Below, in pieces: positions 8,135-16,771 of a stretch of 20,202 nt of DNA. This stretch comes from DASTHS01 sp035718085 (GTDB lineage Bacteria; Actinomycetota; Acidimicrobiia; Acidimicrobiales; Palsa-688): positions 1 to 20,202 of the forward strand of contig DASTHS010000175.1 in NCBI GenBank assembly GCA_035718085.1, in the 5' to 3' direction. A program made the position numbers and the translations under genes. The notes beneath the pieces were generated by a model. The model searched no databases and was not told the DNA's origin. It saw nothing but the letters and a program-made list of their open reading frames with translations. Each line of letters begins with the position of its first letter. The first letter of the stretch is position 1.

Positions 8135-8884
8135 CTATGCCGGCCGGTCGCCCTGGCGGCGCACCGCCTCCGCGGCCGCGGCGATGGCCGCCGGGTCGCC
8201 CAGCTCCCGCTTGGCCGTGACCCCGAGCGAGGCGTCGAGGGTGTAGACGATGGGGACGCCGGTGGGGATCTCGAGCCCGGTGATCTCGCCGTCGCCGATG
8301 CCCTCGAGGTGCTTCACCATGGCCCGAAGGCTGTTGCCGTGGGCGGTCACCAGCACCGTGCGGCCCGCCAGCAGGTCGGGGGCGAGGGCGTCCTGCCAGT
8401 AGGGCAGCCACCGGGCGATCACGTCGGCCAGGCACTCGGTGGCGGGCACCACCGACGGCGGAAGCCCGGCGTAGCGGGGGTCGGCGCGGACCTCGAAGGG
8501 CGAGCCGGGCTCGAGGGGTGGAGGTGGCGTGGCGAAGCTGCGGCGCCAGGTCGTGAACTGCTCGTCGCCGTAGCGCGCCTTGGTGTCGGCCTTGTCGAGG
8601 CCGGTCAGGGCGCCGTAGTGACGTTCGTTGAGCCGCCACGAGCGGCGCACCGGCACCCAGGCGCGACCGGCGACCTCGAGGGCCAGGGTGGCGGTGCGGA
8701 TGGCCCGCAGCAGCACCGAGGTGTGCACCACGTCGGGCAGCACCCCCTCGCCGGCCAGCAGGGTGCCGGCCAGGCGCGCCTCTTGCTCACCCAGCTCCGA
8801 GAGGTCGACGTCCCACCACCCGGTGAAGCGGTTCTCGAGGTTCCAGGCGCTCTGGCCGTGGCGCAGCAACACGAGGGTCGGCAC
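8135..8884 (-). CDS. gpmA: 2,3-bisphosphoglycerate-dependent phosphoglycerate mutase
   Basis: This glycolytic enzyme interconverts 3- and 2-phosphoglycerate through a phosphohistidine. The 249 residues match the usual dPGM length. The catalytic LRHGQS motif has His9, with Arg60, Glu87 (LNERHYG) and His182 (TAHGNS) completing the histidine phosphatase active site. TGWWDVDLSELG and the RHYGALTGLDKA stretch are typical of true mutases rather than general phosphatases. The start is GTG at 8884. The gene is divergent from the dnaK operon, with 146 bases between start codons. A TAGGCT box on the minus strand (8932-8937) could be its -10, which would place its -35 inside the HspR operator. Confidence 0.93.
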   Translation of the reverse strand: MPTLVLLRHGQSAWNLENRFTGWWDVDLSELGEQEARLAGTLLAGEGVLPDVVHTSVLLRAIRTATLALEVAGRAWVPVRRSWRLNERHYGALTGLDKADTKARYGDEQFTTWRRSFATPPPPLEPGSPFEVRADPRYAGLPPSVVPATECLADVIARWLPYWQDALAPDLLAGRTVLVTAHGNSLRAMVKHLEGIGDGEITGLEIPTGVPIVYTLDASLGVTAKRELGDPAAIAAAAEAVRRQGDRPA

Positions 8885-8942
8885 GCGCCGAACCCTACGC
8901 GCGGGCGGCCGTCGGCCCGGGGAACATCACCAGCCTAGGATT

Positions 8943-8963
8943 GTTGACAATAGAGCACTCAAG
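8943..8963 (+). promoter_or_regulatory. HspR (HAIR-type) operator overlapping a -35 box, dnaK operon
   Basis: GTTGACA, 7 bases, then ACTCAAG. The right half matches the HAIR consensus (CTTGAGT-N7-ACTCAAG) exactly, and the left half keeps TTGA. TTGACA (8944-8949) is a perfect sigma-70-type -35 hexamer, so HspR binding should block RNA polymerase. No clear -10 lies 16-19 bases downstream; TACGCT at 8992-8997 is too far away. The same arrangement precedes clpB, which supports the call. Confidence 0.8.
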
Positions 8964-9018
8964 ATCTCGCACGCTTGGCGCGCAAGGTCGGTACGCTTTC
9001 CCCGTCACCCCTTCCCTC

Positions 9019-9024
9019 AGGAGG
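9019..9024 (+). promoter_or_regulatory. Ribosome binding site of dnaK
   Basis: A perfect AGGAGG ends 6 bases before the ATG at 9031. It fixes the dnaK start, although the frame stays open upstream to 8941. Confidence 0.9.
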
Positions 9025-9030
9025 CCCCCC

Positions 9031-10883
<1,853 letters not shown>

Positions 10884-10887
<4 letters not shown>

Positions 10888-11561
10888 GCGCGGAGCCCAG
10901 CGGTCTCCCCGACGAGGTGGCCACCGACGCTGCGGCGGCCGCCGCAGCAGCGGCGGGCCCCGAGGGCGTCGCCCGCGATCCGGGTGATCCCGGGTCGGCC
11001 GGCGCCGACGCCGACCCGATCACCGGCGGCGACCCGGCGGCGGCGGAGGCCGCCGCCGAGGCGGCCGCCGAGTCGACCTCCGTCGCCGAGGAGGCAGCCA
11101 TAGAGAACGACGCCAACGCGACCGTGGTCGAGGACGACCTCGACGCCCTGGGCGCCGCGGCGCGCGAGCGCGACGACTACCTCGACCGCCTCCGCCGCCT
11201 CCAGGCCGACTTCGAGAACTACAAGAAGCGGGTCGCCAAGCAGGAGACCGAACTGGTGGACCGGGCCGCCGAGCGGTTGGTCGAGAAGCTGCTCCCCGTG
11301 CTCGACACCGCCGACCTGGCCCTCGCGCACGGTGGCGGCCAGGGGGTCAAGCAGGTCTGGGACGCCCTGAGCGACGCCCTCGAGCGGGAAGGCCTCGAGC
11401 GCATCGCCGAGGCCGGCGCGCCCTTCGACCCGACGGTGCACGACGCCGTGGCCCACGAGCCGGGCGACGGCGGTGAGCAGCAGGTCGCAGAGGTGCTCCG
11501 CGCCGGCTACCGGTGGAAGGGGCGCGTGGTGCGGCCCGCCATGGTCAAGGTCCGGGGGTAG
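10884..11561 (+). CDS. grpE: Nucleotide exchange factor GrpE
   Basis: GrpE releases ADP from DnaK. The 225 residues begin with a low-complexity Ala/Asp/Glu-rich region (1-80, including a nine-Ala run), then a helical stalk with YLDRLRRLQADFENYKKRV (99-117) and the C-terminal beta domain with GYRWKGRVVRPAMVKV (208-223), all characteristic of GrpE. The GTG at 10884 overlaps the dnaK stop (GTGA), so translation is coupled. The long disordered N-terminus is common in high-GC actinobacteria. It is expressed from the HspR-controlled dnaK promoter. Confidence 0.96.
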
Positions 11562-11567
11562 GCGGCC

Positions 11568-11642
11568 ATGCGAGCGCAGCGAGCACTGCCGGGACTGCCG
11601 GCACTGCCGACCGGGCGGAAGGCCCGAGAGGGCGGGAGGTAG
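11568..11642 (+). CDS. Possible 24-residue small ORF in the grpE-dnaJ gap
   Basis: An ATG 6 bases after the grpE stop, behind a GGGGGTAGGCGG stretch, opens a 24-codon frame that ends at a TAG (11640-11642) just after the dnaJ ribosome site. The peptide is basic and contains the repeat RALPGLPALPTG. The repeat comes from three DNA copies of a 9-base unit. It could be a coupling peptide, or simply a chance frame in spacer DNA. No family recognised. Confidence 0.25.
   Translation: MRAQRALPGLPALPTGRKAREGGR
11585..11611 (+). repeat. 9-bp tandem repeat, three copies
   Basis: ACTGCCGGG, ACTGCCGGC and ACTGCCGAC follow each other in the grpE-dnaJ spacer. The first seven bases are identical in all copies. 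The repeat gives the Leu-Pro-x pattern of the small ORF. Confidence 0.7.
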
Positions 11643-11646
11643 TCCG

Positions 11647-12804
11647 ATGGCACCCCAGCGGGAGTGGTTCGAGAAGGACTACTACAAGGTCCTCGGGGTG
11701 CCGGACACGGCGACCGACAAGGAGATCGGCAAGGCCTACCGGCGGTTGGCCAAGCAGTACCACCCCGACGCCAACCCCGGCTCCGAGGACCGGTTCAAGG
11801 AGATCTCGGCGGCCTACGACGTGCTCGGCGACGCGGCGGCGCGCAAGGAGTACGACGAGGTCCGCCGGATGGGCCCGGCGGCCAACCCGTTCGCCACGAC
11901 CGGGCGCGGGGGGGCTCCCTTCGCCGGCGGGGGCGGCAACTTCCACGTCGACGACATCTCCGACCTCATCGGCAACATCTTCAACCGCGGGGCCGGCCGG
12001 GCCGGCCGGCCCCGCACCGCCACCGGCCCCCAGCGCGGCGCCGACCTCGACGCCGAGCTGCACCTCAGCTTCGACGACGCCGTGCACGGGGCGACGACGA
12101 CGGTCAACGTCACCAGCGACGTCACCTGCGCCACCTGCCACGGCTCGGGGGCGGCGCCGGGCACCGCACCGGTGGTGTGCTCGGTCTGCGGCGGCCGGGG
12201 CGTCACCACCGACAACCAGGGCCTGTTCTCGTTCTCCCAGCCCTGCGGCGCCTGCGGCGGTGCCGGGATGCGCATCGAGACGCCCTGCCCCACCTGCCAC
12301 GGCACCGGCGCCGAGCGCCGGCCCCGCCAGGTCAAGGTCAGGGTGCCCGCCGGGGTCGAGGACGGCCAGCGCATCCGGGTCAAGGGCCGGGGCGCCGCCG
12401 GGCGCGCCGGCGGGCCGCCGGGCGACCTCTACGTCACCGTGCGCACCGGCGCCTCGCCGCTCTTCGCCCGCCACGGCCCTCGCGACCTGGCGGTGACGGT
12501 GCCGGTCACCTTCCCCGAGGCGGCCCTCGGCACCACGGTGACGGTGCCGACCCTCGACGTCCCCGTCTCCCTGAAGGTGCCGGCGGGCACCCCGTCGGGC
12601 CGCGTGCTGCGCGTGCGCGGGCGCGGGGTGCCGGCCGCCGGAGGTGCCGGCGACCTGCGGGTCACGGTGGAGGTCGTGGTGCCGACGTCGCTCACCGACG
12701 AGCAGCGCCGGGCCGTCGAGGCCCTCGGGGCCGTGCTGCCAGGCGACGACCTGCGGGCCCGGGCGTTCGCGGAGACCGCCGGCACCCGCACGGGCGGCGG
12801 CTGA
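11647..12804 (+). CDS. dnaJ: Chaperone DnaJ (type I Hsp40)
   Basis: DnaJ delivers substrates to DnaK and stimulates its ATPase. The 385 residues have a J domain (about 9-75, with HPD at 39-41), a Gly/Phe-rich linker (80-115), four CxxCxGxG zinc repeats between 161 and 221 (CATCHGSG, CSVCGGRG, CGACGGAG, CPTCHGTG) and the two beta-barrel C-terminal domains. The N-terminus REWFEKDYYKVLGV is typical of actinobacterial DnaJ1, the copy found in the dnaK operon. ATG at 11647 follows GGGAGG with 7 bases of spacing. The stop shares one base with the hspR ATG (TGATG). Confidence 0.97.
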   Translation: MAPQREWFEKDYYKVLGVPDTATDKEIGKAYRRLAKQYHPDANPGSEDRFKEISAAYDVLGDAAARKEYDEVRRMGPAANPFATTGRGGAPFAGGGGNFHVDDISDLIGNIFNRGAGRAGRPRTATGPQRGADLDAELHLSFDDAVHGATTTVNVTSDVTCATCHGSGAAPGTAPVVCSVCGGRGVTTDNQGLFSFSQPCGACGGAGMRIETPCPTCHGTGAERRPRQVKVRVPAGVEDGQRIRVKGRGAAGRAGGPPGDLYVTVRTGASPLFARHGPRDLAVTVPVTFPEAALGTTVTVPTLDVPVSLKVPAGTPSGRVLRVRGRGVPAAGGAGDLRVTVEVVVPTSLTDEQRRAVEALGAVLPGDDLRARAFAETAGTRTGGG

Positions 12805-13208
12805 TGCACCCCGACGACCGCCGCCACCGGGCCGTCTACGTGATCTCCGTCGCTGCGGAGCTCGCCGGCGTCCACCCCCAGACCCTGCGCATCTACGAGC
12901 GCAAGGGGCTGCTCGACCCGGCCCGCACCCTCGGTGGGAGTCGCCGCTACAGCGAGCACGACATCGCCCACCTGCGCCGCATCCAGGAGCTCACCAGCGA
13001 GGGCCTCAACCTCGAGGGGGTGCGCAGGGTGCTGGCCCTCGAAGACCAGGTCGCCGCCCTGCGGGCGGAGTTGGAGCAGGCGCGCCGCGACGCCCGCGAG
13101 GCGGTGGAGCGCACCCACCGCCAGTACCGCCGCGACCTGGTGCCGGTGCGCAACAGCCCCGAGCGGTGGCTGCCGCCGCGTGCCTCCCGGTCGGGGAATG
13201 CCGGCTGA
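12804..13208 (+). CDS. hspR: Heat-shock repressor HspR (MerR family)
   Basis: HspR is the MerR-type autorepressor of the actinobacterial dnaK operon and clpB. It binds HAIR sequences, with DnaK as corepressor in Streptomyces. The 134 residues begin with the winged helix YVISVAAELAGVHPQTLRIY (12-31), ERKGLL, and GGSRRYSEHDIAHLRRIQEL, followed by a coiled coil (about 80-108). RDLVPVR near the end is typical of the family. ATG at 12804 overlaps the dnaJ stop in TGATG. The last 20 residues are variable. HAIR-like sites at 8943-8963 and 13218-13238 are its evident targets, giving a negative feedback loop. Confidence 0.96.
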   Translation: MHPDDRRHRAVYVISVAAELAGVHPQTLRIYERKGLLDPARTLGGSRRYSEHDIAHLRRIQELTSEGLNLEGVRRVLALEDQVAALRAELEQARRDAREAVERTHRQYRRDLVPVRNSPERWLPPRASRSGNAG

Positions 13209-13217
13209 CGGTGGCGG

Positions 13218-13238
13218 GTTGACAACAATGCACTCAAG
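13218..13238 (+). promoter_or_regulatory. HspR (HAIR-type) operator and promoter of clpB
   Basis: GTTGACA, 7 bases, ACTCAAG: the same form as the dnaK operator, with a perfect right half. TTGACA (13219-13224) serves as -35. TACCTA (13244-13249), 19 bases on, is a possible weak -10. The site lies 10 bases after the hspR stop, so clpB has its own HspR-controlled promoter. Confidence 0.82.
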
Positions 13239-13258
13239 TTTCGTACCTAGCCCTCACT

Positions 13259-13264
13259 GAGGAG
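13259..13264 (+). promoter_or_regulatory. Ribosome binding site fixing the TTG start of clpB
   Basis: GAGGAG ends 6 bases before TTG at 13271. The nearby GTG at 13264 is in another frame, so TTG is the start. Confidence 0.8.
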
Positions 13265-13270
13265 TGAACG

Positions 13271-15841
13271 TTGGCGCTCGACCCCAACCGCTGGACCCAG
13301 CGCACCCAGGACGCCGTGCAGTCGGCCATCGCCGCCGCCCGTGCTGCGTCGAACCCCGAGCTCACCCCCGACCACCTGCTGGGCGCCCTGCTCTCCCAGG
13401 ACGACACCGTCACCCTGCCGGTGCTCCAGCGGGTCGGGGTCGCCCCGCTGTCGCTGCGCAACAAGGTCGCCGACGCCCTGGCCAAGCTGCCCCACAGCTA
13501 CGGCGGCAGCGACCCGGCGACCAGCCGCGCCGCCCGCGACGTCTTCGAAGCGGCCGACCGCGCCCGCGGCGACCTCGGCGACGAGTACCTCTCGGTCGAG
13601 CACCTGCTGCTGGCCCTCGCCGAGCGCATCGGCGCCACCCATGAGGCGCTGCTCGCCGCCCTGCGCGACGTGCGCGGCAGCCACAGGGTCACCAGCCAGA
13701 ACCCCGAGGAGCAGTACCAGGCCCTCGAGAAGTACGGCCGCGACCTCACGGCGGACGCCCGCGCCGGCAAGCTCGACCCCGTCGTCGGTCGCGACGAGGA
13801 GATCCGCCGCGTGATCCAGGTGCTGTCGCGGCGCACGAAGAACAACCCCGTGCTCATCGGTGAGCCCGGCGTCGGCAAGACCGCCATCGTCGAGGGCCTC
13901 GCCAACCGCATCGTCGCCAACGACGTGCCCGAGAGCCTGAAGGGCAAGCGGGTGCTGGCCCTCGACCTCGGCTCGATGGTCGCCGGTTCGAAGTACCGCG
14001 GCGAGTTCGAGGAGCGCCTGAAGGCGGTGCTCAAGGAGATCACCGACGCCGAGGGCGAGGTGATCACCTTCATCGACGAGCTGCACACCATCGTCGGCGC
14101 CGGGGCTGCCGAGGGCGCCATGGACGCCGGGAACATGATCAAGCCCATGCTGGCGCGCGGCGAGCTGCGCCTGATCGGGGCCACCACCCTCGACGAGTAC
14201 CGCAAGCACATCGAGAAAGACCCGGCGCTCGAGCGGCGCTTCCAGCAGGTGTACGTGGGCGAGCCGTCGGTGGCCGACACCGTCGCCATTCTCCGCGGCC
14301 TGAAGGAGCGCTACGAGGTGCACCACGGCGTGCGCATCCAAGACGCCGCCCTCGTCGCCGCCGCCGAGCTGTCGAACCGCTACGTCACCGGCCGGTTCCT
14401 GCCCGACAAGGCCATCGACCTCATCGACGAGGCCGCCAGCCGGCTGCGCATCGAGATCGACTCGGTGCCCACTGAGATCGACGTGGTGCAGCGTCGCATC
14501 GACCAGCTGGAGATCGAGCGGCTGGCCCTGGCCAAGGAGACCGACCCGGCGTCGGTCGAGCGCCTCGCCCGCCTCGACCAGGACATGGCCGACCTCGCCG
14601 AGCAGCTCGGCGCAATGAAGGCCCGCTGGCAGAACGAGAAGGACGCCATCGCGGTGATCTCCGACCTGCAGGGCCAGGTCGAGGCCCGCCGCACCGAGAT
14701 GGAGCGCCACCAGCGCGACGGTGACCTGGCCAAGGCGTCGGAGATCCAGTATGGCGAGCTGCCCCAGCTGCAGCGCCAGGTCGAGGAGGCCGCCGCCCGC
14801 CTCGCCGAGCTGCACCGCGAGAGCAAGATGCTCAAGCAGGAGGTCGACGAGGAAGACGTCGCCGAGGTCATCTCGAAGTGGACGGGGGTGCCCGTCACCC
14901 GCCTGCTCGAGGGCGAGATGGCCAAGCTCGTGCGCATGGAGGACGTGCTCCACGAGCGCGTCGTCGGCCAGGACGAGGCGGTGCGGGCGGTGGCCAACGC
15001 CATCCGCCGCAGCCGCTCGGGCCTCTCCGACCCCGACCGGCCCATCGGCAGCTTCCTGTTCCTGGGCCCGACCGGGGTGGGCAAGACCGAGCTGGCCCGG
15101 ACCCTCGCCGACTACCTCTTCGACGACCCGAAGGCCATGGTGCGCATCGACATGAGCGAGTACATGGAGAAGCACTCCGTGGCCCGCCTCGTCGGGGCGC
15201 CCCCCGGCTACGTCGGCTACGACGAGGGCGGCCAGCTCACCGAGACGGTGCGGCGGCGGCCCTACGCCGTCGTGCTGCTCGACGAGATCGAGAAGGCGCA
15301 CCCCGACGTGTTCAACATCCTCCTGCAGGTGCTCGACGACGGGCGCCTCACCGACGGGCAGGGCCGCACGGTCGACTTCACCAACACGGTGCTGATCATG
15401 ACCTCGAACTTCGCCGGCGACCTGCGTGCCGGCTTCAAGCCCGAGTTCTTGAACCGCATCGACGAGATCGTGCGCTTCCGGGAGCTGACCGAGGCCGACC
15501 TCTCGTCGGTGGTCGACATCCAGCTCAAGGCGCTCGAGCGGCGCCTCGTCGACCGCCGGTTGACCCTCGAGGTCACCGACGCGGCGCGGGCGTGGCTGGC
15601 CCGCCGGGGCTACGACCCCGCCTACGGGGCCCGGCCCCTCAAGCGGCTCATCCAGAAGGCCATCGGTGACCGGCTGGCGGTCGCCATGCTCGAGGGCCGC
15701 TACGGGGAGGGCTCGACGGTGGTCGTCGACGCCGTTCCCGTCCAGGCCGGGCTGCCGGTGCTGTCGAGCACGGGCCTCGACGACGGTGGGCTGTCGGTCG
15801 ACGTCGGCGCCGAGGCGGCCGAGGAGCTCGTGCTGCGCTGA
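13271..15841 (+). CDS. clpB: ATP-dependent disaggregase ClpB (Hsp100)
   Basis: ClpB is a ring-forming AAA+ unfoldase that works with DnaK/DnaJ/GrpE to rescue aggregated proteins. The 856 residues show an N-domain (1-145), AAA-1 with Walker A GEPGVGKT (197-204) and Walker B VITFIDE (264-270), the coiled-coil M domain (about 400-525) that distinguishes ClpB from ClpA/ClpC, and AAA-2 with GPTGVGKT (599-606), VVLLDE (667-672), the arginine finger in NRIDEIV and sensor-2 GARPLKR (786-792). The start is TTG, set by GAGGAG. The segment between TSN and FKPEFLNR is only 8 residues (714-721), shorter than in ClpB proteins I remember. It has its own HspR-controlled promoter, and a hairpin terminator follows. 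Confidence 0.97.
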   Translation: MALDPNRWTQRTQDAVQSAIAAARAASNPELTPDHLLGALLSQDDTVTLPVLQRVGVAPLSLRNKVADALAKLPHSYGGSDPATSRAARDVFEAADRARGDLGDEYLSVEHLLLALAERIGATHEALLAALRDVRGSHRVTSQNPEEQYQALEKYGRDLTADARAGKLDPVVGRDEEIRRVIQVLSRRTKNNPVLIGEPGVGKTAIVEGLANRIVANDVPESLKGKRVLALDLGSMVAGSKYRGEFEERLKAVLKEITDAEGEVITFIDELHTIVGAGAAEGAMDAGNMIKPMLARGELRLIGATTLDEYRKHIEKDPALERRFQQVYVGEPSVADTVAILRGLKERYEVHHGVRIQDAALVAAAELSNRYVTGRFLPDKAIDLIDEAASRLRIEIDSVPTEIDVVQRRIDQLEIERLALAKETDPASVERLARLDQDMADLAEQLGAMKARWQNEKDAIAVISDLQGQVEARRTEMERHQRDGDLAKASEIQYGELPQLQRQVEEAAARLAELHRESKMLKQEVDEEDVAEVISKWTGVPVTRLLEGEMAKLVRMEDVLHERVVGQDEAVRAVANAIRRSRSGLSDPDRPIGSFLFLGPTGVGKTELARTLADYLFDDPKAMVRIDMSEYMEKHSVARLVGAPPGYVGYDEGGQLTETVRRRPYAVVLLDEIEKAHPDVFNILLQVLDDGRLTDGQGRTVDFTNTVLIMTSNFAGDLRAGFKPEFLNRIDEIVRFRELTEADLSSVVDIQLKALERRLVDRRLTLEVTDAARAWLARRGYDPAYGARPLKRLIQKAIGDRLAVAMLEGRYGEGSTVVVDAVPVQAGLPVLSSTGLDDGGLSVDVGAEAAEELVLR

Positions 15842-15866
15842 CACCACCAGCCGGCGGTGAGCGGAG

Positions 15867-15892
15867 GAGGGCCCGGCCCCGGCCGGGCCCTC
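15867..15892 (+). terminator. Hairpin terminator after clpB
   Basis: GAGGGCCCGGC (15867-15877) pairs perfectly with GCCGGGCCCTC (15882-15892) over a four-base loop, 25 bases after the clpB stop. There is no T-run, as is usual in GC-rich actinobacteria. It separates the heat-shock region from the next genes. Confidence 0.65.
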
Positions 15893-15959
15893 AGCGCGCG
15901 CCCAGGCGGTTCTTCGCCACTTCTTCGGGTCCTGGCCGACGCGACGGGCGCGGACGGGC

Positions 15960-15965
15960 CACACT
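15960..15965 (+). promoter_or_regulatory. Possible -10 box for a leaderless start
   Basis: CACACT lies 7 bases before the GTG at 15973, the spacing expected if transcription begins at or near the start codon. The match to TAnnnT is imperfect, and there is no ribosome site. The next gene shows the same layout more clearly. Confidence 0.35.
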
Positions 15966-15972
15966 TGCGGGC

Positions 15973-16725
15973 GTGGCCCGCTCCCGCTCCAACTCCACGA
16001 TGCAGACCGCCTTCGGGCGCATCACCGACGAGTACGGCAACCGGCTCCCCGCCGACCCGTTCGCCCCCGCCACCCGCTTCTCCGCCGCCCGGGCGTTCGA
16101 CAAGCTGATCGGGCTGGTCGTCGTCGCCCTGGCCTCGGCCGTCGTCGGCTACCTGGCCGTGCCCGCCGGCGTGGCCTTCGGGTGCATGGCCGTCGCCTTC
16201 GTGCTGACCCTGGTCACCTGGTGGCGCATGTCGCTGGCCAAGTGGGTCGCCCCCGCCTACGCCGTCTGCGAGGGCGTCGCCCTCGGGGCGGTGTCGGCGG
16301 CCTACGCGTCGATCGGCCACGGCATCATCCCCACCGCGATCGCCTTCACCGCTGCGGTGTTCCTCGGCGCCCTCGCCCTGTACCGCACGGGGCTGGTGCG
16401 GGTGACCCCACGCATGGTCAGCCTGGCGTTCATGGGGGCCCTCGGCCTCCTCGCCGTCGGCGTCCTGTCGCTGCTCGGCCTGGCCATCCCGGGCAGCGCG
16501 TCGTTCGGGCCCATCGGCCTGATCTTCGGGGTGGTCGGCCTGGTCGTCGCCGTGCTCAACCTCTTCACCGACTTCGAGTGGGTCAACCGCTCCGAGGCGA
16601 TGGGCCTGTCGGCCGAGGGGGAGTGGGCCGCCGCCTTCGCCATGATGACCGCCCTGGTGCTGGTCTACATCTCCATCCTGCGCATCGTCGCCGTCATGTA
16701 CGGCGGCGGCAACCGCCGCAGCTAG
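15973..16725 (+). CDS. Bax inhibitor-1/YccA family membrane protein
   Basis: This 250-residue protein has a polar N-terminus of about 40 residues and seven hydrophobic helices, at about 44-62, 64-83, 92-113, 117-136, 150-170, 178-198 and 222-243. The C-terminal half with LNLFTDFEWVNRSEAMGL and EWAAAFAMMTALVLVYIS is characteristic of the actinobacterial Bax-inhibitor-1/YccA group. Family members are linked to calcium leak or membrane protease control elsewhere; the role here is unknown. The start is GTG at 15973 without a ribosome site, probably leaderless. It is separated from clpB by a terminator and lies 46 bases before the DUF4118 gene. Confidence 0.88.
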   Translation: MARSRSNSTMQTAFGRITDEYGNRLPADPFAPATRFSAARAFDKLIGLVVVALASAVVGYLAVPAGVAFGCMAVAFVLTLVTWWRMSLAKWVAPAYAVCEGVALGAVSAAYASIGHGIIPTAIAFTAAVFLGALALYRTGLVRVTPRMVSLAFMGALGLLAVGVLSLLGLAIPGSASFGPIGLIFGVVGLVVAVLNLFTDFEWVNRSEAMGLSAEGEWAAAFAMMTALVLVYISILRIVAVMYGGGNRRS

Positions 16726-16758
16726 GCCCCGCCGCCCACCGGGACCGCCGACCGTCCC

Positions 16759-16764
16759 TAAGCT
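16759..16764 (+). promoter_or_regulatory. -10 box of a leaderless promoter
   Basis: TAAGCT matches the actinobacterial TAnnnT -10 and is followed by 7 bases and then the GTG start at 16772. This implies a transcript starting at or next to the start codon. No -35 is obvious. Confidence 0.55.
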
Positions 16765-16771
16765 CCTGCAC

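Noticed and set aside
10932..10957. Alanine-codon run in grpE as a repeat element
   Set aside because: It is the ordinary low-complexity N-terminus of GrpE in GC-rich bacteria.
13247..15964. A 905-codon open frame on the minus strand opposite clpB
   Set aside because: It mirrors the coding frame of clpB in GC-rich DNA, has low-complexity Gly/Val/His/Asp content and no recognisable domain.
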